Positions 1-8,200 of a stretch of DNA of 64,000 nt are shown here, piece by piece. The stretch lies in NCBI RefSeq assembly GCF_000185905.1, contig NC_014923.1, positions 682,001 through 746,000 on the forward strand, in the 5' to 3' direction. The stretch's first letter is position 1. Each line of letters opens with the position of its first letter. The stretch comes from Mesorhizobium ciceri biovar biserrulae WSM1271 (GTDB lineage Bacteria; Pseudomonadota; Alphaproteobacteria; Rhizobiales; Rhizobiaceae). The translations under genes and the position numbers were made by a program. The notes under the pieces are model-generated. The model saw only the letters and a list, made by a program, of their open reading frames with translations. It was not told the origin of the DNA and did no database searches.

Positions 1-119
1 TTCGCACGTCGAGAACGCAAAGCGGGGCGGGATGTTGCAGAGCAAATCTTCGCAGCGCCATCACCCCAATGTGCGTGGTAAGACCGCGACAGGCGCAACC
101 AGCGGAGCCTGATTTGACC

Positions 120-878
120 ATGACCTCTACCCCCATCAAGCGCGCTTTGATCACCGGGGCCGGAGCGGCCGACGGCATCGGTTTCGCCATTGCCCGCCAG
201 CTCGGCCATGCCGGCCATGCCGTTTTTCTCACCGGTGCCAGTGGGCGTGTGCTCGATCGCGCCGTTGAGCTCCGTGCAGAAGGCATCGACGCCAAGGCCG
301 TGGTCGCCGATCTCACCATAGCTGCCGATGTCGCGCGGCTGCGGGCCAATGTCGGCGCGGTCGGCATCCTGGTCAACAATGCCGGCATGGGCTCGCTGGC
401 ATCGCCATCGGTCGACAAGTCGTTTCTCGCCATGACCGAGGCCGACTGGGACCATGGGATCGACGTCAGCCTTAAGACCGCATTCCTCGTCACCAAGACG
501 TTTCTGCCGGCGATGGTCGAAGCGGGCTATGGGCGCATCGTCAATGTGGCGTCGGTCACCGGGCCGCTGGTGTCTTTCGAAGGCACATCAGCCTATTCCG
601 CCGCCAAGGCCGGCATGGTCGGCCTGACGCGGACGCTGGCGCTCGAAGTGGCGAAAAGCGGCATCACAGCCAATGCCGTGGCTCCCGGCTGGATCGAAAC
701 GGGATCGTCGAGCGAGATGGAGCGGCAAGCCGCCCTGAATACGCCGCCGGCGCGGGCCGGGCGACCGGATGAGGTGGCCGCCGCGGTCGTGTTCCTGGCC
801 TCGGAAGGCGCCAGCTATGTCAACGGCGCCCTGCTGGTGGTCGATGGCGGCAACAGCCTTCAGGAGCGCAAGGGCTGA
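120..878 (+). CDS. SDR family NAD(P)-dependent oxidoreductase
   Basis: Short-chain dehydrogenase/reductase of 252 residues, the usual size for a classical SDR. The N-terminal nucleotide-binding segment reads TGAGAADGIG, slightly longer than the standard TGxxxGxG, and is followed by the NNAG motif and the active-site YSAAK (Tyr and Lys of the YxxxK pair). The C-terminus ends in the common VDGG segment. The ATG at 120 is chosen because the fold begins at once; an in-frame ATG at 69 would add 17 residues that look unstructured. The gene converges on the TMEM175-type gene. The substrate cannot be read from the sequence; 3-oxoacyl-ACP reductase-like or sugar/steroid dehydrogenase activity are both possible. 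Confidence 0.88.
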   Translation: MTSTPIKRALITGAGAADGIGFAIARQLGHAGHAVFLTGASGRVLDRAVELRAEGIDAKAVVADLTIAADVARLRANVGAVGILVNNAGMGSLASPSVDKSFLAMTEADWDHGIDVSLKTAFLVTKTFLPAMVEAGYGRIVNVASVTGPLVSFEGTSAYSAAKAGMVGLTRTLALEVAKSGITANAVAPGWIETGSSSEMERQAALNTPPARAGRPDEVAAAVVFLASEGASYVNGALLVVDGGNSLQERKG

Positions 879-906
879 AGCCGTCCAACGCGTCGGGTGC
901 GAGAAT

Positions 907-1563
907 TCAGCCTTTGCCCGAGCTTTTGCCTACCCCCGGCGCTTCCGGCCTGAGATAGACGGCCAAGCAGCAGCAACAGATCGCCAAGCCCGCGACTGGA
1001 TATTTCAGGGCGACCAGCCCCGCCAGCGCGAATAGGCAGAGCGTCGCGAGCGACCGGATGCGCATGCGCTTGCGCACCGCGAGCGGAACCGCGTTCTCCG
1101 GCATCGGGTCGATGAGTTCGCGGATCAGAAGAATGTAGGTCAGGTTCACCAGGAAGAAGACGGCGGCGTAGAAGGCGACCGGCTGCGGCGCCAGCTCGCT
1201 GACCGCCATCCACGCGGTCGCCAGCGGCAGCAGCGAAACCGAGAACAGATGCGCGAAATTGTACCACATCAGGCTGGCTGTCGCCTCCCTGGCGTGGCGT
1301 AACAGATGATGATGGTTCGCCCAGACGATGGCGATGAAGAGATAGCTGACGCTGTAGCTCAGCCATGTCGGCCAGAGCTCCAGAAGCGCCTTGAACGTCG
1401 GCAACTCCGGCGGGCGCAAGTCGAGGACCAGCACCGTGATGAGGACGGCGAACACGCCATCCGAAAATGCGCTCAACCGATCGAGCCCTGTCGAGGGAAG
1501 CACTGGACCGTCCTCGTCGCAGTTCGTGAGACATATAGTAGTGCTGTCGATAGCAATATCCAT
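907..1563 (-). CDS. TMEM175 family (DUF1211) predicted potassium channel
   Basis: Integral membrane protein of about 218 residues. Near the N-terminus it carries RLSAFSDGVFAVLITVLVLD, the hallmark first helix (FSDGVFA) of the bacterial TMEM175/DUF1211 family, and several more hydrophobic helices follow. Bacterial members form tetrameric potassium-permeable channels. Three in-frame starts exist (1662, 1578, 1563); 1563 is preferred because it lies downstream of the end of the GntR gene and removes an Arg-rich tail that overlaps it. The C-terminal end contains a run of four Cys in the last membrane segment. No neighbour suggests a specific role. Confidence 0.82.
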   Translation of the reverse strand: MDIAIDSTTICLTNCDEDGPVLPSTGLDRLSAFSDGVFAVLITVLVLDLRPPELPTFKALLELWPTWLSYSVSYLFIAIVWANHHHLLRHAREATASLMWYNFAHLFSVSLLPLATAWMAVSELAPQPVAFYAAVFFLVNLTYILLIRELIDPMPENAVPLAVRKRMRIRSLATLCLFALAGLVALKYPVAGLAICCCCLAVYLRPEAPGVGKSSGKG

Positions 1564-1600
1564 GGCCGCTCGGACCATCTGACGCCGCCGCCAGCGCCGC

Positions 1601-2338
1601 TCAGGACGCCTTGGCCAGAAAACTCTGGTAGTCCGATTTCGCCTGCAGCAGGCGCAGCACATTGTCGCGCGAGCCCCTTACGTGGGCGCGGGCCAGCGTG
1701 CCGGCTCGGGCGGCATCGCCGGCGCAGATCGCCTCGACGATCTCGGCATGCTCGTCGCGGGCGATCTTCCATTCGTCGAGCCACAACAGTTCGGTCCAGA
1801 CATAGTGCTGGCACTTGTCGAGGATGCCGCACAGCATGCCATGCAGCATCGCATTGCCGCTGATTTCGGCGATGACGCGGTGCAGGTCGATGCCGACTTC
1901 GAGCTCCTGGAATTTTTCGCGCGTGGTGCGCTCCGGAATGGCGGCCAGCCGCTCGCATTCGGCCAGCATGGCACGCAGCCGCGCCTTGTCCTGTTCCGTC
2001 GCAGCAGCGGCGGCCAGTGCCGTCGCGTGGCCGTCGAGCAGTTCGCGGATCTCGAAGGCCTCGCGGAACATGTTGATGTCGAACTCGGTGACGACATAGC
2101 CCTGGCGCGGCCGGCCGGTGACCAGGCCGTCGCGCTCGAGGCGGTTGAAGGCCTCGCGCACCGGCGTGCGGCTGACAGTCAGCTTCGCCGCGATGTCGTT
2201 TTCGGTGACGCGTGAGCCCGGCGGAATCTGGCCGGTCACGATCATCGCCTTGAGCGCGGAATAGACCGAGTCGCGCAGCGTGTTTTTGGTTTCCTTGGCC
2301 AAGTTCCGTTTCCAGTTCTCCGGTCTTTCCGCCGGCAT
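1601..2338 (-). CDS. GntR family regulator, FadR (FCD) subgroup
   Basis: Transcriptional regulator of 245 residues. An N-terminal winged helix-turn-helix (around residues 20-85, with SRTPVREAFNRLERDGLV, the standard GntR recognition region) is followed by an all-helical FCD effector domain containing the ExR..LDGHATALAA segment and conserved His residues (DLHR and DEHAEI) that usually bind a metal and a carboxylate ligand. It is divergent from the polyamine-type ABC operon, and a TTGTATACAA palindrome, a typical FadR-subgroup operator, sits at the start of that operon's transcript. It is therefore likely the repressor of the 2533-10710 gene set, relieved by an imported ligand (inference). Confidence 0.9.
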   Translation of the reverse strand: MPAERPENWKRNLAKETKNTLRDSVYSALKAMIVTGQIPPGSRVTENDIAAKLTVSRTPVREAFNRLERDGLVTGRPRQGYVVTEFDINMFREAFEIRELLDGHATALAAAAATEQDKARLRAMLAECERLAAIPERTTREKFQELEVGIDLHRVIAEISGNAMLHGMLCGILDKCQHYVWTELLWLDEWKIARDEHAEIVEAICAGDAARAGTLARAHVRGSRDNVLRLLQAKSDYQSFLAKAS

Positions 2339-2439
2339 ATGTTCTCACGCATAGCTGTATTCAAAGTCGGCGCGGTTTGCCACGCCCCGGCGCCCCATCT
2401 CCCAGCCCGGGTTGACGGCCCCAGGCGCGCCGATCGGTG

Positions 2440-2482
2440 TTGACATCGCTGATCCCCAAGCTACACTCAAAATTGTATACAA
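2440..2482 (+). promoter_or_regulatory. Sigma70-type promoter with overlapping GntR operator
   Basis: A TTGACA box at 2440-2445 and a TACACT box at 2462-2467 are separated by 16 bases. The perfect palindrome TTGTATACAA lies at 2473-2482, across the expected transcription start. This arrangement suits repression by the divergent FCD-type GntR regulator of the downstream transporter operon. Confidence 0.65.
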
Positions 2483-2532
2483 AATAGCATGCGAAATCAA
2501 AAACAATGGGAACACCGGTTGGAGAGCCGAAA

Positions 2533-3573
2533 ATGAACAGGACCAGAAGCGTTAGCATTGCCGCGATGGCAGGCCTCATGGCCTCGCTGGCGGCCCCCGC
2601 CATGGCGGGCGACACCATCACCGTCGCCTCATGGGGCGGCACCTACCAGGAGGCGCAGACCAAGGCGTTTTTCAAGCCGACCGCCGACGCGCTCGGCATC
2701 ACCATCAAGGAGGACACCACCAACGGCCTCGACGACGTACGGCTGCAGGTAACCGGCAATGCGGTGAAATGGGACATCACCGAGCTTGGCGCCGACGAAT
2801 GCGCACGCGGCTCGAAGGAAGGGCTGTTCGAGAAGCTCGACTACGGCATTATCGACAAGAGCGGCATCAACCCGAAGCTTGTCCATGATGACTGGGTCGG
2901 CATTTCCTACACCTCCGTCGTGCTGATCTACCGGACCGACGTGTTCGGCGACAAAGGCCCCAAGACCTGGGCCGACTTCTGGAACGTGGAAAAATTCCCG
3001 GGACGGCGCGCGTTGAGCGGCAGCCAGGCGACCGAAACGCTGAGCGTCGCGGCTCTCGCCTTGGGCCTGCCGATCGACAAGGTCTATCCCGTGGATGTCG
3101 ACGGCGCGCTGAAATCCGTCGACAAGATCCGTGGCCATGTCGACGCCTGGTGGACCTCCGGCGCTCAGGCCATGCAATTGGTCAAGGATGGCGAGGTCGA
3201 CATGGCAAGCATCTGGAACGGCCGTGCCGGCACCTTGAAGAAGGAAGGCGCGCCGGTCAGCTTCTCCTTCGACCAGGGCGTGCTGACCGCCGACTGCATG
3301 GTCATCCCCAAGGGTGCCAAGAACAAGGAAGCCGCGATGAAGGCGCTTGCGATGTTCGTCAGCCCGCAGCTGCAGGCCAATCTGCCGCTCTACGTCGACA
3401 ATGGCCCAGTAAACGAGAAGGCTTTCGAGACCGGCAAGATCCCGCAGGACAGGATCAAGGACATCAATTCGGCGCCCGAAAACGTCAAGAAGCAGGTGCT
3501 GCAGGATGCAGAATTCTGGCGCGACAATCTGGTCGAGGCGACGGAAAAGTTCAACAATCTGGTCCAGCAATAG
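2533..3573 (+). CDS. Polyamine/opine-type ABC transporter substrate-binding protein
   Basis: Periplasmic binding protein of 346 residues in the PotD/SBP_bac_8 family. A Sec signal peptide ends near APAMA-GD, and the mature protein begins with TITVASWGGTYQEA, typical of spermidine/putrescine-type receptors. Start 2533 is preferred to the ATG at 2506 because it gives a clean signal peptide and a GGAGAG ribosome site lies about 10 bases upstream. It heads an operon with its own ATPase and two permeases. Ligand specificity is not readable; polyamine, gamma-glutamyl amine or opine-like compounds fit the neighbouring gamma-glutamyltransferase. Confidence 0.9.
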   Translation: MNRTRSVSIAAMAGLMASLAAPAMAGDTITVASWGGTYQEAQTKAFFKPTADALGITIKEDTTNGLDDVRLQVTGNAVKWDITELGADECARGSKEGLFEKLDYGIIDKSGINPKLVHDDWVGISYTSVVLIYRTDVFGDKGPKTWADFWNVEKFPGRRALSGSQATETLSVAALALGLPIDKVYPVDVDGALKSVDKIRGHVDAWWTSGAQAMQLVKDGEVDMASIWNGRAGTLKKEGAPVSFSFDQGVLTADCMVIPKGAKNKEAAMKALAMFVSPQLQANLPLYVDNGPVNEKAFETGKIPQDRIKDINSAPENVKKQVLQDAEFWRDNLVEATEKFNNLVQQ

Positions 3574-3655
3574 GCCGCGGACACAAGCTTACGGCGGGCA
3601 GCGTAACCAGCCACTGCCTCGCCACCTGTTCTCTGTGGCTAAGGAGCGAAAAATC

Positions 3656-4738
3656 TTGTCCATTGCGCCATCCGCGTTGCCCATCGGCATGCGCGGGATC
3701 GAGAAACGATTTGGCAGCGTGCCTGTGCTGCGCGACCTTAACCTCGATGTCGAGGCCGGCGAATTCCTGACGCTGCTCGGCCCTTCCGGTTCCGGCAAGA
3801 CGACGCTGCTGATGATCCTGGCCGGTTTCGTGCGGGCCAATGCCGGCTCGATCAGGGTCGGCGGCGACGAGATCATCACCACGCCGCCGCACAAGCGCAA
3901 CATCGGCATGGTGTTCCAGAACTACGCGCTGTTTCCGCACATGAACGTCTTCCACAACATCGCCTTTCCGCTGAAGCAGCGCGGCGTCGCCGCCGCCGAG
4001 ACGGCCGAACGTGTCGAGAAGGCGCTCGATCTGGTGAAATTGCAGGGCCTGGGCGAACGCCGGGTCGACCAGCTTTCCGGCGGCCAGCGACAGCGTGTGG
4101 CGCTGGCACGCGCCATCGTCTTCGAGCCGCGCATCGTGCTGATGGACGAACCCTTGTCGGCGCTCGACAAGGGCCTGCGCGAGCACATGCAGATCGAGCT
4201 GCGCGCCCTGCATCGCCGGCTCGGCATGACCACCGTCTATGTCACGCACGACCAGCGCGAAGCCATAACCATGTCCGACCGCATCGCGGTCATGAACGCC
4301 GGGCGCATCGAACAACTCGACAAGCCTGAAACCCTCTACGCCAGGCCGCAAACGCGATTTGTAGCCGGCTTCATCGGCGAATCGAATTTCATTCCGGTCG
4401 AGTGCCGCAACGGCTCCGTCTGGTATGAGGACCGGAGAATCCATACCGCGGCACCAGTGCCGGCAGCTGGCCAGCACCTGATGGTGGTGCGGCCGGAAAA
4501 GCTGCGGCTCCTGGCAGACGCCGAACCGACAAGCGGCGTCAACGTGCTCGAGGCGAAAGTCAGCGACATCATCTATCAGGGCGACAGCTTCGTCTGCTAC
4601 GCGGCGTTGCGCGACGGCCGCCAGCTGACTTTGCGCGACTATTGCCGCAGCGATGTGCTGGCCAAAATGCCGGCGCCCGGCCAGCCAGTCTCATTCGGTC
4701 TCGATGCGCAGGACACGATCCTGGTGGCGGCAGACTGA
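3656..4738 (+). CDS. Polyamine-type ABC transporter ATP-binding protein
   Basis: PotA-class ATPase of about 360 residues. Walker A GPSGSGKT, the Q-loop FQNYALFP, the signature LSGGQRQR, Walker B IVLMDEP and the switch-region VTHD are all present, followed by a C-terminal TOBE-type regulatory domain. The reading frame is open from 3506, but a TTG at 3656 is preceded by AAGGAG at 3641-3646 and gives a normal N-terminus; the first ATG that keeps the whole domain is at 3689. The stop codon overlaps the start of the next permease (TGATG), so these genes are translationally coupled. Confidence 0.9.
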   Translation: MSIAPSALPIGMRGIEKRFGSVPVLRDLNLDVEAGEFLTLLGPSGSGKTTLLMILAGFVRANAGSIRVGGDEIITTPPHKRNIGMVFQNYALFPHMNVFHNIAFPLKQRGVAAAETAERVEKALDLVKLQGLGERRVDQLSGGQRQRVALARAIVFEPRIVLMDEPLSALDKGLREHMQIELRALHRRLGMTTVYVTHDQREAITMSDRIAVMNAGRIEQLDKPETLYARPQTRFVAGFIGESNFIPVECRNGSVWYEDRRIHTAAPVPAAGQHLMVVRPEKLRLLADAEPTSGVNVLEAKVSDIIYQGDSFVCYAALRDGRQLTLRDYCRSDVLAKMPAPGQPVSFGLDAQDTILVAAD

Positions 4739-5664
4739 TGAGCGCGCAGCCCGCCCTCATGGAAGAGATCGGCAGCGCCGCAGGCCGGGAGCTCAACACG
4801 CAGGGACTTCACGCCGACGCCCGGCGTGAATCACTACGGCTGCTGGCGCTGTTGTCGCCAAGCCTGCTTCTGGTCTTCGCCATCATCATCGTGCCGATCG
4901 GCTGGCTGTTCTGGCTGTCGCTGTTCGACGAAGCGGGCGGCTTCAGCGCCGCCAATTATGCGCGATTCTTCGAGCAGGCCTCCTACATCAAGACCTTCAT
5001 CACCACCTTCAAGGTCGCCTTCATCGTCACCGGCGCCTGCGTGCTGCTCGGCTATCCCTTGGCCTACATGCTGTCGCAACTGCCGCGGCGGGCGGCGTCG
5101 ATCTGCCTGATCTTCGTCATCCTGCCGTTCTGGACATCGGTTCTGGTGCGCACCTATGCCTGGCTGGTGATCCTGCAGCGCAAGGGACTGATCAACAGCT
5201 GGCTGATCGATCTCGGAATCATCAGCCAGCCGCTATCGCTCGCCAACAATTTTTCCGGCGTCGTCATCGGCATGACGCACATCTTGCTGCCGTTCTTGGT
5301 GCTGCCGCTCTACGCTTCGATGAAGACCATCGACACCGACTGCCTGCGCGCCGGCATGAATCTCGGCGCCGGCCCGACTGCCACCTTCCGGCAGATCTTC
5401 TTTCCGCTGTCGCTGCCAGGCCTCGCCTCGGGCGTGGTCATCGTCTTCGTGCTCTGCCTGGGCTTCTTCGTCACGCCGGCTTTGATGGGCGGCGGCAAGG
5501 TGATCATGTGGGCGATGCGCATGGAACAGACCACCAGCCTCTATTCAAACTGGGGCGCGGGTGCAGCACTGGGCGTGGTGCTGCTGGTGGTGACGCTGGC
5601 GCTTCTCGGCCTGTTCCAGTGGCTGCTCGGCGCGCGTGCCACCGGCGTGTGGAGTTCGAGATGA
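4738..5664 (+). CDS. Polyamine-type ABC transporter permease (PotB-like)
   Basis: Inner-membrane permease of 308 residues with about six hydrophobic segments and the BPD_transp_1 coupling (EAA-like) region around AGMNLGAGPTATFRQIFFPLSLPG. The start ATG overlaps the ATPase stop (TGATG), and the stop overlaps the next start (ATGA). It would form the transmembrane pore as a heterodimer with the downstream permease, fed by the binding protein at 2533. Confidence 0.9.
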   Translation: MSAQPALMEEIGSAAGRELNTQGLHADARRESLRLLALLSPSLLLVFAIIIVPIGWLFWLSLFDEAGGFSAANYARFFEQASYIKTFITTFKVAFIVTGACVLLGYPLAYMLSQLPRRAASICLIFVILPFWTSVLVRTYAWLVILQRKGLINSWLIDLGIISQPLSLANNFSGVVIGMTHILLPFLVLPLYASMKTIDTDCLRAGMNLGAGPTATFRQIFFPLSLPGLASGVVIVFVLCLGFFVTPALMGGGKVIMWAMRMEQTTSLYSNWGAGAALGVVLLVVTLALLGLFQWLLGARATGVWSSR

Positions 5665-6461
5665 GTAGGGATCTCGGCCTGCCCATCTCGCACCGGCAAC
5701 GCCTATGGCTCTATTGCCTCGGCGGCCTCGTGCTGCTGTTCCTGATCGCACCGTCGATCATCATCGTCATCATGTCGTTTTCCGATTCGACGCTGCTGCA
5801 ATTCCCGCCGCAGCAATGGTCGCTGCGCTGGTACCAGGCCTATTTCGGGTCGCTGGAGTGGCGCGATGCCACGATCGTCTCGGTCAAGGTGGCTGTCATG
5901 ACCGTGCTGATGGCGACGCCGCTCGGCACCGCGGCCGCCTATGCCATCAACCGGGGCACGCTGCGCTTCAACGGCACCATCAACGCGCTGCTGACGGCGT
6001 CGCTGATCGTCCCTGTGATCCTGATCGGCATCGGCACCTTCTTTCTCTATGCGCGCATCGGCCTCAACAACACGCTGACCGGCCTGGTCATCGCGCATAC
6101 GGTGCAGGCGCTGCCGTTGGTGGTGCTGACCGTGCTGTCTGGATTGCGCTCCTACGACATGGACCAGGAGCGCGTGGCGCGCAGCCTTGGCGCCGGCCGC
6201 GTCGCCGCCTTCTGGCAGGTGACGATGCCGCAGATCCGCTTCTCGATCGTCTCGGGCGCGCTGTTCGCCTTCATCACCTCCTTCGACGAAGTGGTGGTGT
6301 CGCTGTTCATCTCGGGCGGCGAGACGACGACATTGACGCGCCGCATGTTCAATGCGCTGCGCGACCAGATCGACCCGACGATCGCCGCCATCTCGACCTG
6401 CCTGATCGTTCTGTCGGTCGTGCTGTTGTCGGTTGCGCAGATCTTCGGCCGGCGGCATTGA
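5661..6461 (+). CDS. Polyamine-type ABC transporter permease (PotC-like)
   Basis: Second inner-membrane permease, 266 residues, of the PotC type. Hydrophobic helices and the EAA-like loop ARSLGAGRVAAFWQVTMPQ are visible. The start at 5661 overlaps the previous stop by four bases (ATGA), so translation is coupled. It completes a full importer with one binding protein, one ATPase and two permeases. Confidence 0.9.
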   Translation: MSRDLGLPISHRQRLWLYCLGGLVLLFLIAPSIIIVIMSFSDSTLLQFPPQQWSLRWYQAYFGSLEWRDATIVSVKVAVMTVLMATPLGTAAAYAINRGTLRFNGTINALLTASLIVPVILIGIGTFFLYARIGLNNTLTGLVIAHTVQALPLVVLTVLSGLRSYDMDQERVARSLGAGRVAAFWQVTMPQIRFSIVSGALFAFITSFDEVVVSLFISGGETTTLTRRMFNALRDQIDPTIAAISTCLIVLSVVLLSVAQIFGRRH

Positions 6462-6473
6462 TTTCACCAGATC

Positions 6474-6506
6474 AATTCGCAGAAGTGACCAATTTGCAGA
6501 AGTGAC
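6474..6506 (+). repeat. Tandem 16-bp direct repeat between permease and GGT genes
   Basis: Two copies of AATTYGCAGAAGTGAC lie at 6474-6489 and 6491-6506 and differ at one base, with a 17-base period. They fill most of the 64-base gap before the gamma-glutamyltransferase start. Whether they bind a regulator or arose by slippage cannot be told. Confidence 0.6.
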
Positions 6507-6525
6507 TAGGGGATATTCAGACAGA

Positions 6526-8112
6526 ATGCGTGATTTCCAGTTTCCCGGCCGCTCGCCGGTTCGTGCCACCGAGGCGGTTGCCGCGACCTCGCATCCGCTT
6601 GCAACGCTTGCGGCCATCGACATGCTGCGCTCCGGCGGCAATGCCATGGACGCCGCGGTCTGCGCCGCCGCCGTGCAGGGTGTGGTCGAGCCGCAATCGA
6701 CGGGCATCGGTGGCGACTGCTTCGTGCTTTATTCTCCCGGAGGACAAGGCAATGTGCTGGCCTTCAACGGCTCCGGCCGGGCGCCGGCCAGGGCGACGGT
6801 CGGCTGGTATCTCGAAAAAGGCTTCGACCGCATCCCGCTGCAGGGTCCGCATGCGGTCACCGTACCGGGCGCCGTCGACGCCTGGAGCCGCCTGCTCGAA
6901 GACCATGGCCGCAAGGGCCTTGCCGAGGCGCTGGCGCCGGCCATTCACTATGCCGAGAACGGCTATGTCGTGCACGACCGCGTCGCCTTCGACTGGGCCG
7001 AGCCGGAGACCGACCTGTCGGCCGACGAGCATGCCGCGCGCATCTTCCTGCCCGGCGGCAGGGCGCCGAAGGCGGGTGACGTCCATCGGCAGCCGGAACT
7101 GGCGGCGACCTTGCGCATCATCGCCAAACACGGCCGGTCCGGTTTCTACGAAGGCGCGGTCGCCGACGATATGGTGAGCCGGCTTAACGAATTGGGCGGA
7201 CTTCATACGGCCGAGGATTTTGCCGCGACCAGAGGCGACTATGTGGCGCCGGTCAGCACCTCCTATGGCGGCCATGAGATCCACCAGATGCCGCCGAACA
7301 ATCAGGGGCTGACGGCGCTTTTGATGCTCAATTTGCTGTCGGGCTTCGAGCTTGGCGGGCTCGACCCCAATGGCGCCGAACGCCTGCATCTGGAGATCGA
7401 GGCCGGGCGCCTGGCTTACCGCGACCGCGACCGCTATGTCGGCGACCAGGACCATGTCCCGGTGCCCCTGAAGCAGCTCCTGTCCGGCGCCTATGCCGAC
7501 CGGCTACGCGCCGAGATCGACCGCGACCGCGCCATGACGCATCTGCCGCGCGTCGAGCTGCCCGGCAGCGACACGGTCTATATCTCCATCGTCGACCGCG
7601 ACCGCAACGCGGTCTCCTTCATCAACTCGACCTATTATTCGTTCGGCAGCGGCGTCGTCGGCCCGAAGACCGGTATCGTGCTGCAGAACCGTGGTTCGAG
7701 CTTCCGCCTCGACCCGGCGCATCCGAACGCGATCGCGCCGGGCAAGCGGCCGATGCACACGATCATGCCGGGCATGGCGACCAAGAACGGCCGCGTGGTG
7801 ATGCCGTTCGGCGTCATGGGCGGCGGTTACCAGCCGTTTGGCCATGTCCACCTGCTCACCAACATGATCGATTTCGGCATGGACCCGCAGCAGGCACTGG
7901 ATGCGCCGAGGGTGTTTTACAACGATGACACAGTGGAAGCCGAGCGTGGCGTTCCCACTGATGCAACCGAGGGCCTGCGCCGGCGCGGCCACCGCATCGC
8001 CGAACCGCATCATCCGCTTGGCGGCGGGCAAGTGGTGCTGATCGACTGGGAGAAGGGGACGCTGACCGGCGCTTCCGATCCGCGCAAGGATGGTTTGGCG
8101 CTTGGCTATTGA
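6526..8112 (+). CDS. Gamma-glutamyltransferase family protein (cytoplasmic)
   Basis: Ntn-hydrolase of the gamma-glutamyltranspeptidase family, 528 residues, made as a proenzyme that cleaves itself before a Thr nucleophile. The expected nucleophile is Thr350 in the segment DTVYISIVDRD, matching the TTHYSVVD site of the family; the glycine-rich GVMGGGYQPFGH region lies near the C-terminus. It starts directly with the conserved ATSHPLATLAAIDMLRSGGNAMDAA core after a short tail and has no signal peptide, unlike periplasmic GGTs, so it should act in the cytosol on an imported substrate. Start 6526 has a purine-rich TAGGGGAT just upstream. It probably belongs to the importer operon. Confidence 0.88.
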   Translation: MRDFQFPGRSPVRATEAVAATSHPLATLAAIDMLRSGGNAMDAAVCAAAVQGVVEPQSTGIGGDCFVLYSPGGQGNVLAFNGSGRAPARATVGWYLEKGFDRIPLQGPHAVTVPGAVDAWSRLLEDHGRKGLAEALAPAIHYAENGYVVHDRVAFDWAEPETDLSADEHAARIFLPGGRAPKAGDVHRQPELAATLRIIAKHGRSGFYEGAVADDMVSRLNELGGLHTAEDFAATRGDYVAPVSTSYGGHEIHQMPPNNQGLTALLMLNLLSGFELGGLDPNGAERLHLEIEAGRLAYRDRDRYVGDQDHVPVPLKQLLSGAYADRLRAEIDRDRAMTHLPRVELPGSDTVYISIVDRDRNAVSFINSTYYSFGSGVVGPKTGIVLQNRGSSFRLDPAHPNAIAPGKRPMHTIMPGMATKNGRVVMPFGVMGGGYQPFGHVHLLTNMIDFGMDPQQALDAPRVFYNDDTVEAERGVPTDATEGLRRRGHRIAEPHHPLGGGQVVLIDWEKGTLTGASDPRKDGLALGY

Positions 8113-8200
8113 GGCGATCCGTTGTCCAATGGCGCCCATATCGAGGCAAGCCCGTCAGAAGGGCTCTCGCCAGTAATCGTTCGAAATCCAGCCGGTGATC

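Noticed and set aside
1..119. A gene at the left edge
   Set aside because: No frame with family features was found in the first 119 bases.
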